Origin: Oribacterium sp.
GTDB taxonomy: Bacteria; Bacillota_A; Clostridia; Lachnospirales; Lachnospiraceae
Length of the DNA: 64,000 nt
Reading direction: 5' to 3'
Assembly: GCA_004554245.1 (NCBI GenBank)
Contig: SFND01000008.1
Span: 1-64,000 of the forward strand
Shown here: one piece after another, positions 8,770-16,808 of the stretch
How the letters are laid out: each line of letters begins with the position of its first letter
Position numbering within the stretch: position 1 is the first letter of the stretch
Program-made: the position numbers and the translations under genes
The notes under the pieces: model-generated
Told to the model about the DNA's origin: nothing
The model's input: only the letters and a program-made list of their open reading frames with translations
Databases searched by the model: none

Positions 8770-9739
8770 GGATCGAAGCTTCTTATGGCCGATCATCGGT
8801 GGGCTGGTGGTCACCATCCTGTTCTGCTCCGTGATGCTGGTGCGGGGCACCGGTGAGAAGCGCTATCAGGTATCGGTGATCGTGAGTGATTCCTCCCAGG
8901 ATCGCTGGGTGCCGTTGAAGGCAGGGCTCACACAGGCAGCGAGGGACAACAACATTGACCTGAGCTACGTCTATACCGACTACATCGATGATGTCTTTAC
9001 ACAGACCGCGCTGATCAATCAGGAAATCGCGGATGGTGCGGATGGCATCATCACGGATTTCTGTCTCAGCATGGGCACCGCGGACATCGTGCGGAACATC
9101 ATCGCCCGTGTGCCGGTGGAGTTTATCATCACGAATGTGGATGCGGATGCAGATATCTCCGGAAACTATGCGACGGTGATGACGGATAATGTAGAGGTCG
9201 GCCGGGCCATCGGAAACGAGCTCGTGATCGATTACGGCGACCGTCTGAAGGGAATGAAGATCGGCATCATCGCCGGAAACCAGCAGCAGTATGCGATGCA
9301 GGACCGACTGAAGGGGTTCCTGGAGGCCGTGGGTGCGAAGGAACCGGAGATCGTCTGGACGGTGGAGGAGAGCCGTTTCCTCGAGCAGGAGCTGAAACGC
9401 TCGATGGAGCGGGTGACACCGGCGGTGATCGTCGGCCTCGATAATACGAGTCTCGAAGCGGCGGTGGACTATGTGGCGACGGCGGAGACGAAAAAGCTGC
9501 CCCTCTATGGTGCCGGCTGCAGTGAGAAGCTCGCGTACTATATCGATAACGGCACCATCGCATCGATGATCCTCCCGAACGAGTTCAGCATGGGCTATCA
9601 GAGTCTCACGGATCTTGCGGCCAAGCTTCGAAACCGGATGATGGTGCTCGAGGATCGGGAACAGGACTTCAATGTCGTCCATCAGGATAATCTGTTCCGG
9701 GATGAGAATCAGCGGATCCTGTTTCCAATCGTGCAGTGA
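8762..9739 (+). CDS. Membrane-anchored sugar-binding protein of the two-component operon
   Basis: 325 residues of type I periplasmic-binding fold (Peripla_BP_4 family). The N-terminus has one hydrophobic helix (about residues 9-27) without a lipobox Cys, so it is probably held as an uncleaved membrane anchor rather than as a lipoprotein. No calcium loop like that of MglB is seen. Start ATG has AGGAGG 7 nt upstream and overlaps the kinase gene. The operon position suggests it presents ligand to the kinase instead of serving transport; that role is inference. No transporter gene directly follows. Confidence 0.8.
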   Translation: MHEDRSFLWPIIGGLVVTILFCSVMLVRGTGEKRYQVSVIVSDSSQDRWVPLKAGLTQAARDNNIDLSYVYTDYIDDVFTQTALINQEIADGADGIITDFCLSMGTADIVRNIIARVPVEFIITNVDADADISGNYATVMTDNVEVGRAIGNELVIDYGDRLKGMKIGIIAGNQQQYAMQDRLKGFLEAVGAKEPEIVWTVEESRFLEQELKRSMERVTPAVIVGLDNTSLEAAVDYVATAETKKLPLYGAGCSEKLAYYIDNGTIASMILPNEFSMGYQSLTDLAAKLRNRMMVLEDREQDFNVVHQDNLFRDENQRILFPIVQ

Positions 9740-9777
9740 GTGGTGCCGCTGTCATGGAAAACAACTGGGAGGATGGT

Positions 9778-10821
9778 ATGAAGAAGAAAAAAGGGCGCAG
9801 GAGTGCAGTCATGGTGATGCTGGTCGTGATGCTGGTTCTCTGCGGCTGTGGTACGCGACAGAAGCTGCCGGCCAGAAAAACCGATGGAAAGATCAAAATC
9901 GGCGTGTCGGTCTATGATCAGTACGACGCCTTCGTAGCGGAGCTGATGCAGGATCTGAATGATCAGGTGCTGGGCGCGAAGGCGGAGGAAAAGCAGGATA
10001 TCGTGCTGGAGGTCTATAATGCCTCGCAGAGCCAGACGAAGCAGAACGAACAGGTGCGCGACATGATCGCAGCGAATTTCGATGTGATCTGTGTCAATCT
10101 GGTCGACCGGACGGCACCGACCGAGGTCATCAATGCGGCACGGGATGCGGATGTGCCGATCATCTTTTTCAATCGTGAGCTGGTGGAGGATGATCTGCAG
10201 CGCTGGGATAAGCTCTTTTATGTGGGGGCCGATGCCTTCGTTTCTGGAAAGATGCAGGGGGAGCTGGCAGTAGATGCGATCCAGAGCGGCACGGTGGACC
10301 GGAATGGGGACGGCGCGATTCAGTATGTCGTGCTCGAGGGGGAGGCTGGACACCAGGATGCCATCGCCCGCTCGGAGAGCTCCGTCAATCGGATGCTGGA
10401 GCTCGGTGTGAAGCTGGATCGTCTTACGTATGCGATCGCAAACTGGAACCGTGCGCAGGCGAAAACCCAGATGGATAAAATCATCCGGCAGTATGGGGCG
10501 GATATCGAGCTGGTGCTCGCGAATAATGATGAGATGGCCCTCGGTGCGATCGATGCCTTCGAGGCGAGTGATCTTCCGAAGGCGCAGCGGCCGCTGATCT
10601 TTGGCATCGATGGCACGGAGGCGGGGCTCAGTGCGGTATGCGACGGGAAGCTCGAAGCGACGATCTATAACGACGCCGAAGGTCAGGCAGCGGCCATCTT
10701 TCAGCTGGCACACCACCTGGCCCTGGAGGAGCCGCTGCGGGACCTTCCGCTCGTCGGCGACAAGTATATCCGTCTGCCGTATGAGAAGGTGACGCGGGAT
10801 AATGTGCTGGAATTCAAGTGA
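9778..10821 (+). CDS. Galactose-binding lipoprotein, MglB-like, in the two-component operon
   Basis: 347-residue sugar-binding protein. Lys-rich start, hydrophobic stretch and lipobox LCGC give a lipoprotein. The body resembles MglB at the window start and keeps the calcium-loop pattern DRNGDGAIQ, so galactose/glucose binding is likely. ATG at 9778 is chosen since GGGAGG lies just upstream; longer in-frame starts run into the previous gene. It is the second binding protein behind the YesM kinase, and could be a sensor subunit or an extra receptor for MglAC. It ends 12 bp from a convergent gene with no obvious terminator. Confidence 0.82.
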   Translation: MKKKKGRRSAVMVMLVVMLVLCGCGTRQKLPARKTDGKIKIGVSVYDQYDAFVAELMQDLNDQVLGAKAEEKQDIVLEVYNASQSQTKQNEQVRDMIAANFDVICVNLVDRTAPTEVINAARDADVPIIFFNRELVEDDLQRWDKLFYVGADAFVSGKMQGELAVDAIQSGTVDRNGDGAIQYVVLEGEAGHQDAIARSESSVNRMLELGVKLDRLTYAIANWNRAQAKTQMDKIIRQYGADIELVLANNDEMALGAIDAFEASDLPKAQRPLIFGIDGTEAGLSAVCDGKLEATIYNDAEGQAAAIFQLAHHLALEEPLRDLPLVGDKYIRLPYEKVTRDNVLEFK

Positions 10822-10833
10822 CCGTGGCCTCTT

Positions 10834-11460
10834 TCAATCTCTGTCACCGGTGACGTCGGCCCAGTAGCGGTCGCCGTGGTCGACCATCGCGATGTAGGTT
10901 TCCTTCATAACGCGACGGAAGGCGCGGAGCTCTTCCGCGAGGCCGAAGCGGGCCGGGATGGTGCTGGTGACTTCGTGGATCTCAGCGGCGATTTTCTTTC
11001 CGAGGCGTTCATCGCCGAGGCGGAAGAGGCCGAAGGCGGTCGAGTCGTAGCTCCGGTCGCCGGCACAGCTCTCGATCCAGAAGCGGGCGAACTGGCGCCA
11101 CTCCTCGAGGAGAACTTCATCGACCTCCTCATCCAGCACGCAGAGCGTGGTGAAGTACTGTCGGATATCACGCGCGCGCTTCTTCCGGTTCAGAAAGTTC
11201 GTACCGAGGCGGCCATCGATGAGGAGCCCCATCCAGGCCGCGACGAAGGCATCCTTTCGCTTCGCACCCGCGCGCTCGTTCGCCGGGTAGCGCTTGCGAA
11301 GAAGCTCGAGACGGCGGCGATCGTTCCGGTCGCCTGCATTGTCCTCGAGCATCTCCGTCAGAATCTTCTCACGGGTATCGATATCCTTGATGTCGTAGTA
11401 GTGCGTTGGCCAGTCTTCTTTATAGTTGATGGCCGGCGTTTTTTCTTTATTTAAAAGCAT
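10834..11460 (-). CDS. Conserved-looking protein of unknown function
   Basis: 208 residues, soluble, rich in Arg, Glu and aromatic residues, not recognised. It begins MLLNKEKTPAINYKEDWP and has an RRRLELLRKRY segment (about 47-57) and a mostly helical look with no signal peptide, transmembrane helix or recognisable catalytic motif. AAAGGA lies 10 nt upstream of the ATG. The gene stands alone on the minus strand between two plus-strand units, ending 12 bp from the sugar-binding lipoprotein gene. High codon GC3 matches the neighbours, so no sign of recent transfer. Confidence 0.6.
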   Translation of the reverse strand: MLLNKEKTPAINYKEDWPTHYYDIKDIDTREKILTEMLEDNAGDRNDRRRLELLRKRYPANERAGAKRKDAFVAAWMGLLIDGRLGTNFLNRKKRARDIRQYFTTLCVLDEEVDEVLLEEWRQFARFWIESCAGDRSYDSTAFGLFRLGDERLGKKIAAEIHEVTSTIPARFGLAEELRAFRRVMKETYIAMVDHGDRYWADVTGDRD

Positions 11461-11515
11461 GTTCGTGCGGTCCTTTCCAGCGGTATGATCCTATTCTGTA
11501 ACCGTTCATGCAAGC

Positions 11516-11549
11516 TGCCCCTCCGGGTCCCCCTGCCTGAACTGTTATC
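11516..11549. repeat. C-rich dispersed intergenic repeat
   Basis: Segment with the core CCTCCGGGTCCCC then CTGCCTGAACTGTTAT. Closely related cores occur near 141, 37617, 40344, 56932 and 62433, always outside genes. Confidence 0.55.
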
Positions 11550-11588
11550 CTATTCTAGCATGATTCCTCGGACTTGCACAGAATTCGC

Positions 11589-11617
11589 TTGACGCGTGGG
11601 ATCGCCGGTGCTATATT
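11589..11617 (+). promoter_or_regulatory. Promoter of the BCCT transporter gene
   Basis: TTGACG (11589-11594), 17-bp spacer, TATATT (11612-11617), 28 bp before the start codon. Sequence inference only. Confidence 0.6.
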
Positions 11618-11645
11618 GTTCAAAACATTTTGAAATAAGGGGAAA

Positions 11646-13202
11646 ATGAACATGAAGCAAGGCGGGAATGAAAAATTTAAACAGATAGAGGTGGACCGGA
11701 GTCGCATCGACTGGATGATCACGCTGGTGCCGTTTGTGCTCATCGTGGTGCTGGCACTGCTGTTTTTCCTTCTGCCGGACGCGTCCAATGCCGTGCTCGG
11801 CAGTATCCGGACCTTCCTGGGGGACAGCTTCGGGCTGTACTATCTCCTGATTGGCCTCGGAACGGCCGTGATGTCGCTCTACATCGCGCTCTCACGCTAT
11901 GGTCGCATCGTGCTCGGTGCGCCGGATGAGAAGCCGAAGTACAGCTTCTTCCAGTGGGGGGCCATGATGTTCACGGCGGGGCTCGCTGCCGACATCCTGT
12001 TCTACTCCTTCTGCGAGTGGATCCTCTACTGGGAGGACCCGCACACCGTGGAGATGGGCAGCCGTATGGACTGGGCCAGCACCTTCACGCTGTTCCACTG
12101 GGGCCCGATTCCGTGGGGCTTCTACCTCGTGCTCGCGGTGGCCTTCGGCTTCATGCTGCATGTGCGGAAGCGGACGCGCCAGAAGTATTCGGAAGCCTGC
12201 CGTCCGATCCTCGGGAAGTACACCGACCGTCTGCCGGGCCGTTTCATCGACCTCCTCGCCGTGTTTGCACTCCTGGCCGGCACCGCAACCACCTTTTCCG
12301 TCGCCACGCCACTCCTCAGTGAAGCGCTGAAGACGCTCCTCGGCATCGATCTCCCGGATCGTACCATCACGATCGCGATTCTGCTCGTGACCTGCGTGCT
12401 CTACACCTGCGCGGTCATGCGTGGTATGCTCGGTGTCTCTCTGCTCGCCAATGTCTGCACCTACTGTTTTTATGGCTTACTTCTCTACGTGCTCGTCTGC
12501 GGCGGAGAAGCGCGCTTCATCCTCGAGACCGGTTTCTCCGCGATGGGGCGTCTCGCGCAGAACTTCCTCGGCCTCGCGACCTATACGGATCCGACGAGAA
12601 GCACCGGCTTCGCGCAGAACTGGACGATTTTCTACTGGGCATACTGGATGGTATGGTGCGTAGCCGCGCCGTTCTTCATCGGATCGATTTCCCGTGGCCG
12701 CACCATCCGCTCGACGATTCTCGGCGGCTATGTCTTCGGCATGGGCAGCACCTTCGTAAGCTTCATCGTGCTCGGGAATTATGGACTGGGGCTTCAGATG
12801 GCTGGTCGCTTCGACATCGTCGCGCTTTATGATGAGACGCAGAACCTGTACACCACCATCATCGCCATCATTCAGCAGCTGCCGCTCGCGAAGGCGGTGC
12901 TCGTGCTGCTCATCGTGACGATGATCGCCTTCTATGCGACCTCCTTCGATTCCATCGCCCTGGTCGCTTCCCAGTACAGCTATAAAAAGCTCGGAAAGGA
13001 CGAGGAGCCGCAGGGCTGGATCAAGGCACTCTGGTCGGTGCTGCTCATCCTGCTTCCGGTCGCCCTCGTCTTCTCGGACAGCTCTATGGCGAACCTTCAG
13101 TCCGTCAGCATCATCGCGGCCTTCCCGATCGGTGCCGTCATCGTCCTGATCACCGCCGCGTTCCTGAAGGACGCGAAGGCGTATCTGGAGGAGATAAACT
13201 AG
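11646..13202 (+). CDS. BCCT-family betaine/carnitine/choline transporter
   Basis: 518-residue membrane transporter with about 12 hydrophobic segments. Family features seen: the conserved WGAMMFTAGLAADI stretch with FCEWILYWEDP, and the Trp/Tyr-rich TM8 segment NWTIFYWAYWMVW followed by ISRGRTIR. This family imports quaternary ammonium compounds using sodium or proton gradients, for osmoprotection or as carbon/nitrogen source. The substrate cannot be fixed by eye: the usual GMGIGLMF pattern is replaced by AGLAADILFY, so it is a divergent subgroup. Start could be ATG 11646 or 11652. Single gene behind its own promoter. Confidence 0.85.
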   Translation: MNMKQGGNEKFKQIEVDRSRIDWMITLVPFVLIVVLALLFFLLPDASNAVLGSIRTFLGDSFGLYYLLIGLGTAVMSLYIALSRYGRIVLGAPDEKPKYSFFQWGAMMFTAGLAADILFYSFCEWILYWEDPHTVEMGSRMDWASTFTLFHWGPIPWGFYLVLAVAFGFMLHVRKRTRQKYSEACRPILGKYTDRLPGRFIDLLAVFALLAGTATTFSVATPLLSEALKTLLGIDLPDRTITIAILLVTCVLYTCAVMRGMLGVSLLANVCTYCFYGLLLYVLVCGGEARFILETGFSAMGRLAQNFLGLATYTDPTRSTGFAQNWTIFYWAYWMVWCVAAPFFIGSISRGRTIRSTILGGYVFGMGSTFVSFIVLGNYGLGLQMAGRFDIVALYDETQNLYTTIIAIIQQLPLAKAVLVLLIVTMIAFYATSFDSIALVASQYSYKKLGKDEEPQGWIKALWSVLLILLPVALVFSDSSMANLQSVSIIAAFPIGAVIVLITAAFLKDAKAYLEEIN

Positions 13203-13255
13203 ACATTTGGATGGCCCCCTGTGTCTGAATGCTTGAGATGTTTTGGCGTGAGACG

Positions 13256-13285
13256 TTGAATGTGTATGGTGGAATATGCTAGAAT
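13256..13285 (+). promoter_or_regulatory. Promoter of the DUF624 gene
   Basis: TTGAAT (13256-13261), 18-bp spacer, TAGAAT (13280-13285), 39 bp before the start. Confidence 0.5.
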
Positions 13286-13324
13286 TCTGTTGAATATGAT
13301 TTGAGATTATTTTAACAGGGGGAC

Positions 13325-14101
13325 ATGATGTTACAGAGCTTTTTTAATTATGATAATCCGATCTGGCGTTTCATGGGGCGGCTTGGCGATATGATCGTGC
13401 TGAACCTTCTGTGGCTCGTCTGCTCGATTCCGGTCGTGACGATCGGTGCGTCCACGACGGCACTGTACTACTGCACGCTGAAGTATGTTCGTAATGAGGA
13501 TTACGGTGATTTTCGGATGTTCTTCCGCTCGTTTAAGCAGAATTTCAGGCAGGCAACGCTCATCTGGATCCCGATGCTGCTGATTGCTGCGGTGCTGGGC
13601 TTCGACTTCTGGTTCTTCGGACAGCTGATGGCCGGCTCTGGTACGGTGAAGTTCTTCCTGCAGGAGGTCGTGCTCGCCATGATCATCGTCTGGAGCTTCG
13701 TCTTCCTGTATGTATGGCCGGTCTTAAGCCGTTTCGAAAATACGACGAAGAACACCATCCTGAATGCCATCCTGATGTCGATCCGCTATCTCGGATCCAC
13801 GATTTCGATGCTGATCTGTGATGTCGTGATTCTGCTGGTATGGTATATTCTCTTATTTTATATACCATGGCTGTCCGCGTTTCTGATGCTGATGGGCTTC
13901 GCACTGATCGCCTGGATCAACTCCACGATGTTCGAGCATATCTTTCTCAAGTTCATGCCGAAGGAGGATCACAGCCACGACGGTGATGTGCACCCGATTC
14001 TCGAGGATATCAATATGGATGGCTCTCTAAAGGAGGGGGCTGCCGAAGAAACCGGTGAGGCGATTTCCAGCTTGAAGAAATCATCGGAAGATGAGATATG
14101 A
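13325..14101 (+). CDS. YesL/DUF624-family membrane protein
   Basis: 258-residue integral membrane protein. The family hallmark start is seen: a short amphipathic segment with NPIWRFMGRLGDMIVLNLLW then a Pro-Val-Thr-Ile-Gly-Ala-Ser turn, with about five hydrophobic segments and a charged tail. YesL-family genes often lie beside YesMN systems and sugar transporters, but their role is not established. Here it stands alone with its own promoter and terminator. ATG 13325 or 13328. Confidence 0.78.
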   Translation: MMLQSFFNYDNPIWRFMGRLGDMIVLNLLWLVCSIPVVTIGASTTALYYCTLKYVRNEDYGDFRMFFRSFKQNFRQATLIWIPMLLIAAVLGFDFWFFGQLMAGSGTVKFFLQEVVLAMIIVWSFVFLYVWPVLSRFENTTKNTILNAILMSIRYLGSTISMLICDVVILLVWYILLFYIPWLSAFLMLMGFALIAWINSTMFEHIFLKFMPKEDHSHDGDVHPILEDINMDGSLKEGAAEETGEAISSLKKSSEDEI

Positions 14102-14599
14102 CAGAGAAAAGAGAAGTAAAAGAAACCCTGCACTGAAAACATGAAAATCAAAAACAGGACCATACAGAGGCCTCCGGCGCAGTTTTGCCGGGCTTCTGCA
14201 TGGTCCTGTTTTCGATTCGTTCGTCTTCGGCGATCTGAGTTTCTCCGGCTGAATTTTTATCATGTGATTTTTCTGTAAATAAAAAAAATCCCCCATAAAA
14301 GGGAGGAGGGCAGGTGATCCTTCGATCCCTGCCCGAGTATTATGAAAAAAATCTTTTTAAATCGATAACTTATTTGTTATCTTGGTTATAATATATAAGT
14401 CAATGGTGAACAAAGTATGTGGGGCACGTGAACATTCTGTTAACATTCAGGTTCAAATATGAACGGACTATGAACACAGAATTCAAATTTGACTTTTCGA
14501 ATACGGAGACTTCTGCTACACTTCAGAAAGTGCAGAACGATGCCGAAAAATCGGTATCCCGGTCCTGCGCCGGTCAGAAAGAAAGATGGAGATAAGAGC
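14102..14599. other. Intergenic region with terminator, hairpins and GAAC-type inverted repeat
   Basis: No gene seen. It holds the terminator at 14152-14212, a GGGCAGG...CCTGCCC hairpin at about 14308-14335, a possible -10 (TATAAT, 14387-14392) and an inverted repeat GTTCA-AATA-TGAAC at 14451-14464 upstream of the HAD gene. Confidence 0.5.
14152..14212 (+). terminator. Terminator after the DUF624 gene
   Basis: Arms ACAGGACCAT and ATGGTCCTGT flank a further internal GC-rich hairpin, followed by TTTT; an AAAA run precedes the left arm. Confidence 0.7.
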
Positions 14600-15268
14600 A
14601 TGATCAGAAATGTGATATTCGATGTGGATGGCACCTTATGGGACTCGGCGCGTCAGGTGACGGCGGCCTGGCAGGAGGTGCTGGACCGTCATCCGGAAAC
14701 AAAGGACGTGAAGATCACGGTGGACGATATGTACCGCTATATGGGACACACGATGTATGAAATCAGCTGCATGATGCTGCCGGATATCTCGGAGGAGCTG
14801 CGGGCGCTGATCATGCAGGACTGCATGGAGAACGAGGACCAGTACCTTCGTGCCCACAGCGGAGATTTCTATCCGGGCTGCATGGAGACGATCGAGCGCC
14901 TCCATGAGGAGGGCTACCGCGTGTACATCGTGTCGAACTGTCAGGACGGCTACATCGAGACCCTCATCGAGGATGCCGGCTGGATCCTGGGACCGGTAGA
15001 GGTCGAGGGCGATGTGCAGGACTTCGAGTGCTATGGACGAACCGGAAAGAAAAAGGGCAGCAACATCCGGCTTCTGATGGAGCGAAATGGCCTTCTGAAG
15101 GAGAGCTGTGTCTACGTCGGCGATACCGCAATGGACGAGGCTGGCGCCGCGCAGGCCGGCATCCGCTTTATCTATGCGAGCTACGGCTTCGGCACCGTCG
15201 CGAACCCGAAGGCCGTGATCCACGAAATCTCCGAGCTCCCGGAGGTGCTTCAGCGGCTTTCGAAATGA
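14600..15268 (+). CDS. HAD-family hydrolase (phosphoglycolate-phosphatase-like)
   Basis: 222-residue cytoplasmic phosphatase of the HAD subfamily IA. Motif I is FDVDGTLWDSA with nucleophile Asp8 and acid/base Asp10, motif II is the VSN in YIVSNCQDG, motif III a Lys in the GKKKG stretch, and motif IV VYVGDTAMDEAGA. A four-helix cap lies between motif I and II. The ATG at 14600 is used because the catalytic domain starts directly there and GGAG is just upstream; the frame is open further upstream. Substrate unknown; likely a small phosphorylated metabolite. Confidence 0.85.
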   Translation: MIRNVIFDVDGTLWDSARQVTAAWQEVLDRHPETKDVKITVDDMYRYMGHTMYEISCMMLPDISEELRALIMQDCMENEDQYLRAHSGDFYPGCMETIERLHEEGYRVYIVSNCQDGYIETLIEDAGWILGPVEVEGDVQDFECYGRTGKKKGSNIRLLMERNGLLKESCVYVGDTAMDEAGAAQAGIRFIYASYGFGTVANPKAVIHEISELPEVLQRLSK

Positions 15269-15314
15269 GAGCAGGGGCTGGACCGAAAATAGTTCTGAAT
15301 TTAGTACAATATGC

Positions 15315-15344
15315 TTGATGACTTAAAAGAGGCTGTGCTATACT
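15315..15344 (+). promoter_or_regulatory. Promoter of the KDG kinase gene
   Basis: TTGATG (15315-15320), 18-bp spacer, TATACT (15339-15344). Expected transcription start near 15351. Confidence 0.6.
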
Positions 15345-15354
15345 TTAAATGTTT

Positions 15355-15368
15355 TGAAAACGCTTACA
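15355..15368. promoter_or_regulatory. CcpA-type cre operator
   Basis: TGAAAACGCTTACA matches the cre consensus TGWAANCGNTNWCA at all 14 positions. It lies about 5-18 nt after the predicted transcription start, where CcpA binding blocks transcription in Bacillota. This implies glucose repression of the downstream sugar kinase. Confidence 0.7.
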
Positions 15369-15442
15369 AATGGTACTGCGCTTTCAGGTAAACCAGTTAG
15401 GTTCTGTCGGCATAGTGCAGACAGTTTTAAATGGAGGAAGTT

Positions 15443-16540
15443 ATGGATTTAAATTTAAGACCAGCAAATGAGTGTGCATTTGATGCGGTTTCTCTGGGCG
15501 AGGTTATGCTTCGTCTGGATCCAGGTGAGGGCAGAATTAGAACTGCCAGATCCTTCCGTGCATGGGAAGGCGGCGGAGAGTACAACGTTATCCGCGGACT
15601 TCGTAAGTGCTTCGGTTTAAAGACCGCTGTTCTTACTGCACTTGCAGACAATGAGGTCGGTCACCTGGTTGAGGACTTCATGATGCAGGGTGGTGTGGAT
15701 ACATCCCTCGTAAAGTGGATGGACACCGACGGAATCGGCCGTGTATGCAGAAACGGACTGAACTTCACAGAGAGAGGCTTCGGTATCCGTGGTGCAAAGG
15801 GCTGCTCCGACCGTGCCAACACCGCTATTTCCAAGGCTACACCGGCTGATTTTGATTTCGATTACATCTTCGGTGAGCTCGGCGTTCGCTGGCTCCACAC
15901 CGGCGGAATCTATGCAGCTCTTTCTGAGCAGGCTTCCGAGACCGCAATCGCTGCGATCAAGGCTGCGAAGAAGTATGGCACCATCGTTTCCTATGACCTC
16001 AACTACCGTCCTTCCATGTGGTCCGCAATCGGCGGCCAGGCAAAGGCGCAGGAGGTAAATAAGGAGATTGCTCAGTACGTTGACGTTATGATCGGTAACG
16101 AGGAAGACTTCACCGCTTGCCTCGGCTTCCAGATCGAGGGCCAGGACGAGTCTCTGAAGGAGCTCAATATCGACGGCTACAAGAAGATGATCAACGAGGC
16201 TGTAAAGACCTACCCGAACTTCAAGGCAGTTGCAACGACGCTTCGTACCGTTCACACTGCAACCGTAAACGACTGGTCCGCACTCTGCTGGGCAGACGGC
16301 GAGATATACAAGGCAGCGGATTACAAGGGCCTCGAGATCATGGATCGTGTCGGCGGCGGCGACTCCTTCGCATCCGGCCTCGTATATGGCCTCATGACTA
16401 CCGGTGATGCGGAGAAGGCTGTAAACTACGGTGCAGCTCACGGCGCACTCGCGATGACCACTCCGGGTGACACCACCATGGCTACCAAGAAGGAAGTAGA
16501 AGCCATCATGGGCGGCGCAGGCGCACGTGTACAGCGTTAA
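15443..16540 (+). CDS. kdgK: PfkB-family sugar kinase, probably 2-keto-3-deoxygluconate kinase
   Basis: 365-residue ribokinase-family enzyme that would phosphorylate 2-dehydro-3-deoxygluconate in uronate/pectin breakdown. Seen: the N-terminal SLGEVMLRLDPGEGRIRTARSF segment, the GGGEYNV sugar-binding motif, and the C-terminal PfkB signature DRVGGGDSFASG with the catalytic Asp. The ATG at 15443 is chosen since GGAGG lies 5 nt upstream; an ATG at 15431 overlaps that site. The gene has its own promoter with a cre site and a terminator; no aldolase gene is next to it. Other PfkB sugar kinases are possible. Confidence 0.78.
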   Translation: MDLNLRPANECAFDAVSLGEVMLRLDPGEGRIRTARSFRAWEGGGEYNVIRGLRKCFGLKTAVLTALADNEVGHLVEDFMMQGGVDTSLVKWMDTDGIGRVCRNGLNFTERGFGIRGAKGCSDRANTAISKATPADFDFDYIFGELGVRWLHTGGIYAALSEQASETAIAAIKAAKKYGTIVSYDLNYRPSMWSAIGGQAKAQEVNKEIAQYVDVMIGNEEDFTACLGFQIEGQDESLKELNIDGYKKMINEAVKTYPNFKAVATTLRTVHTATVNDWSALCWADGEIYKAADYKGLEIMDRVGGGDSFASGLVYGLMTTGDAEKAVNYGAAHGALAMTTPGDTTMATKKEVEAIMGGAGARVQR

Positions 16541-16563
16541 TTCCTGATTTGCTTCATTAAGAC

Positions 16564-16600
16564 AAAGCTCCCCTTACCTTCGGGTAAGAGGAGCTTTTCT
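16564..16600 (+). terminator. Terminator after kdgK
   Basis: Stem AAGCTCC-CTTACC / GGTAAG-GGAGCTT around a TTCG tetraloop, followed by TTTTCTT. It could also serve lrgB from the other side. Confidence 0.8.
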
Positions 16601-16630
16601 TGTACTCAGTTGTACGAATGTCATTACACA

Positions 16631-16795
16631 GCAGAACCGGCGCCATAGGGGAACCAGCTTGCGCATTCAAAGAACAGGTTCTTATGAAAAGTCCGTGTAG
16701 GGCATACAGATTTATCTGTAATGCCCTACACGGACTTTTCATGAGGTTCTGTACTTTGAACTAAGTGAGCGGTTCCCCTATGGTGCCGGTTCTGC
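16631..16795. repeat. 165-bp near-perfect hairpin element
   Basis: The first 25 bases (16631-16655) match the reverse complement of the last 25 (16771-16795) with one mismatch. An inner arm of about 40 bases (from about 16671) pairs with 16715-16752 around a TTTA loop; the two stems are joined by unpaired spacers. It lies between convergent kdgK and lrgB. It looks like a miniature non-coding mobile element or a very long folded RNA. The frame is not coding. Confidence 0.8.
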
Positions 16796-16808
16796 GTTCG
16801 GAATACAT

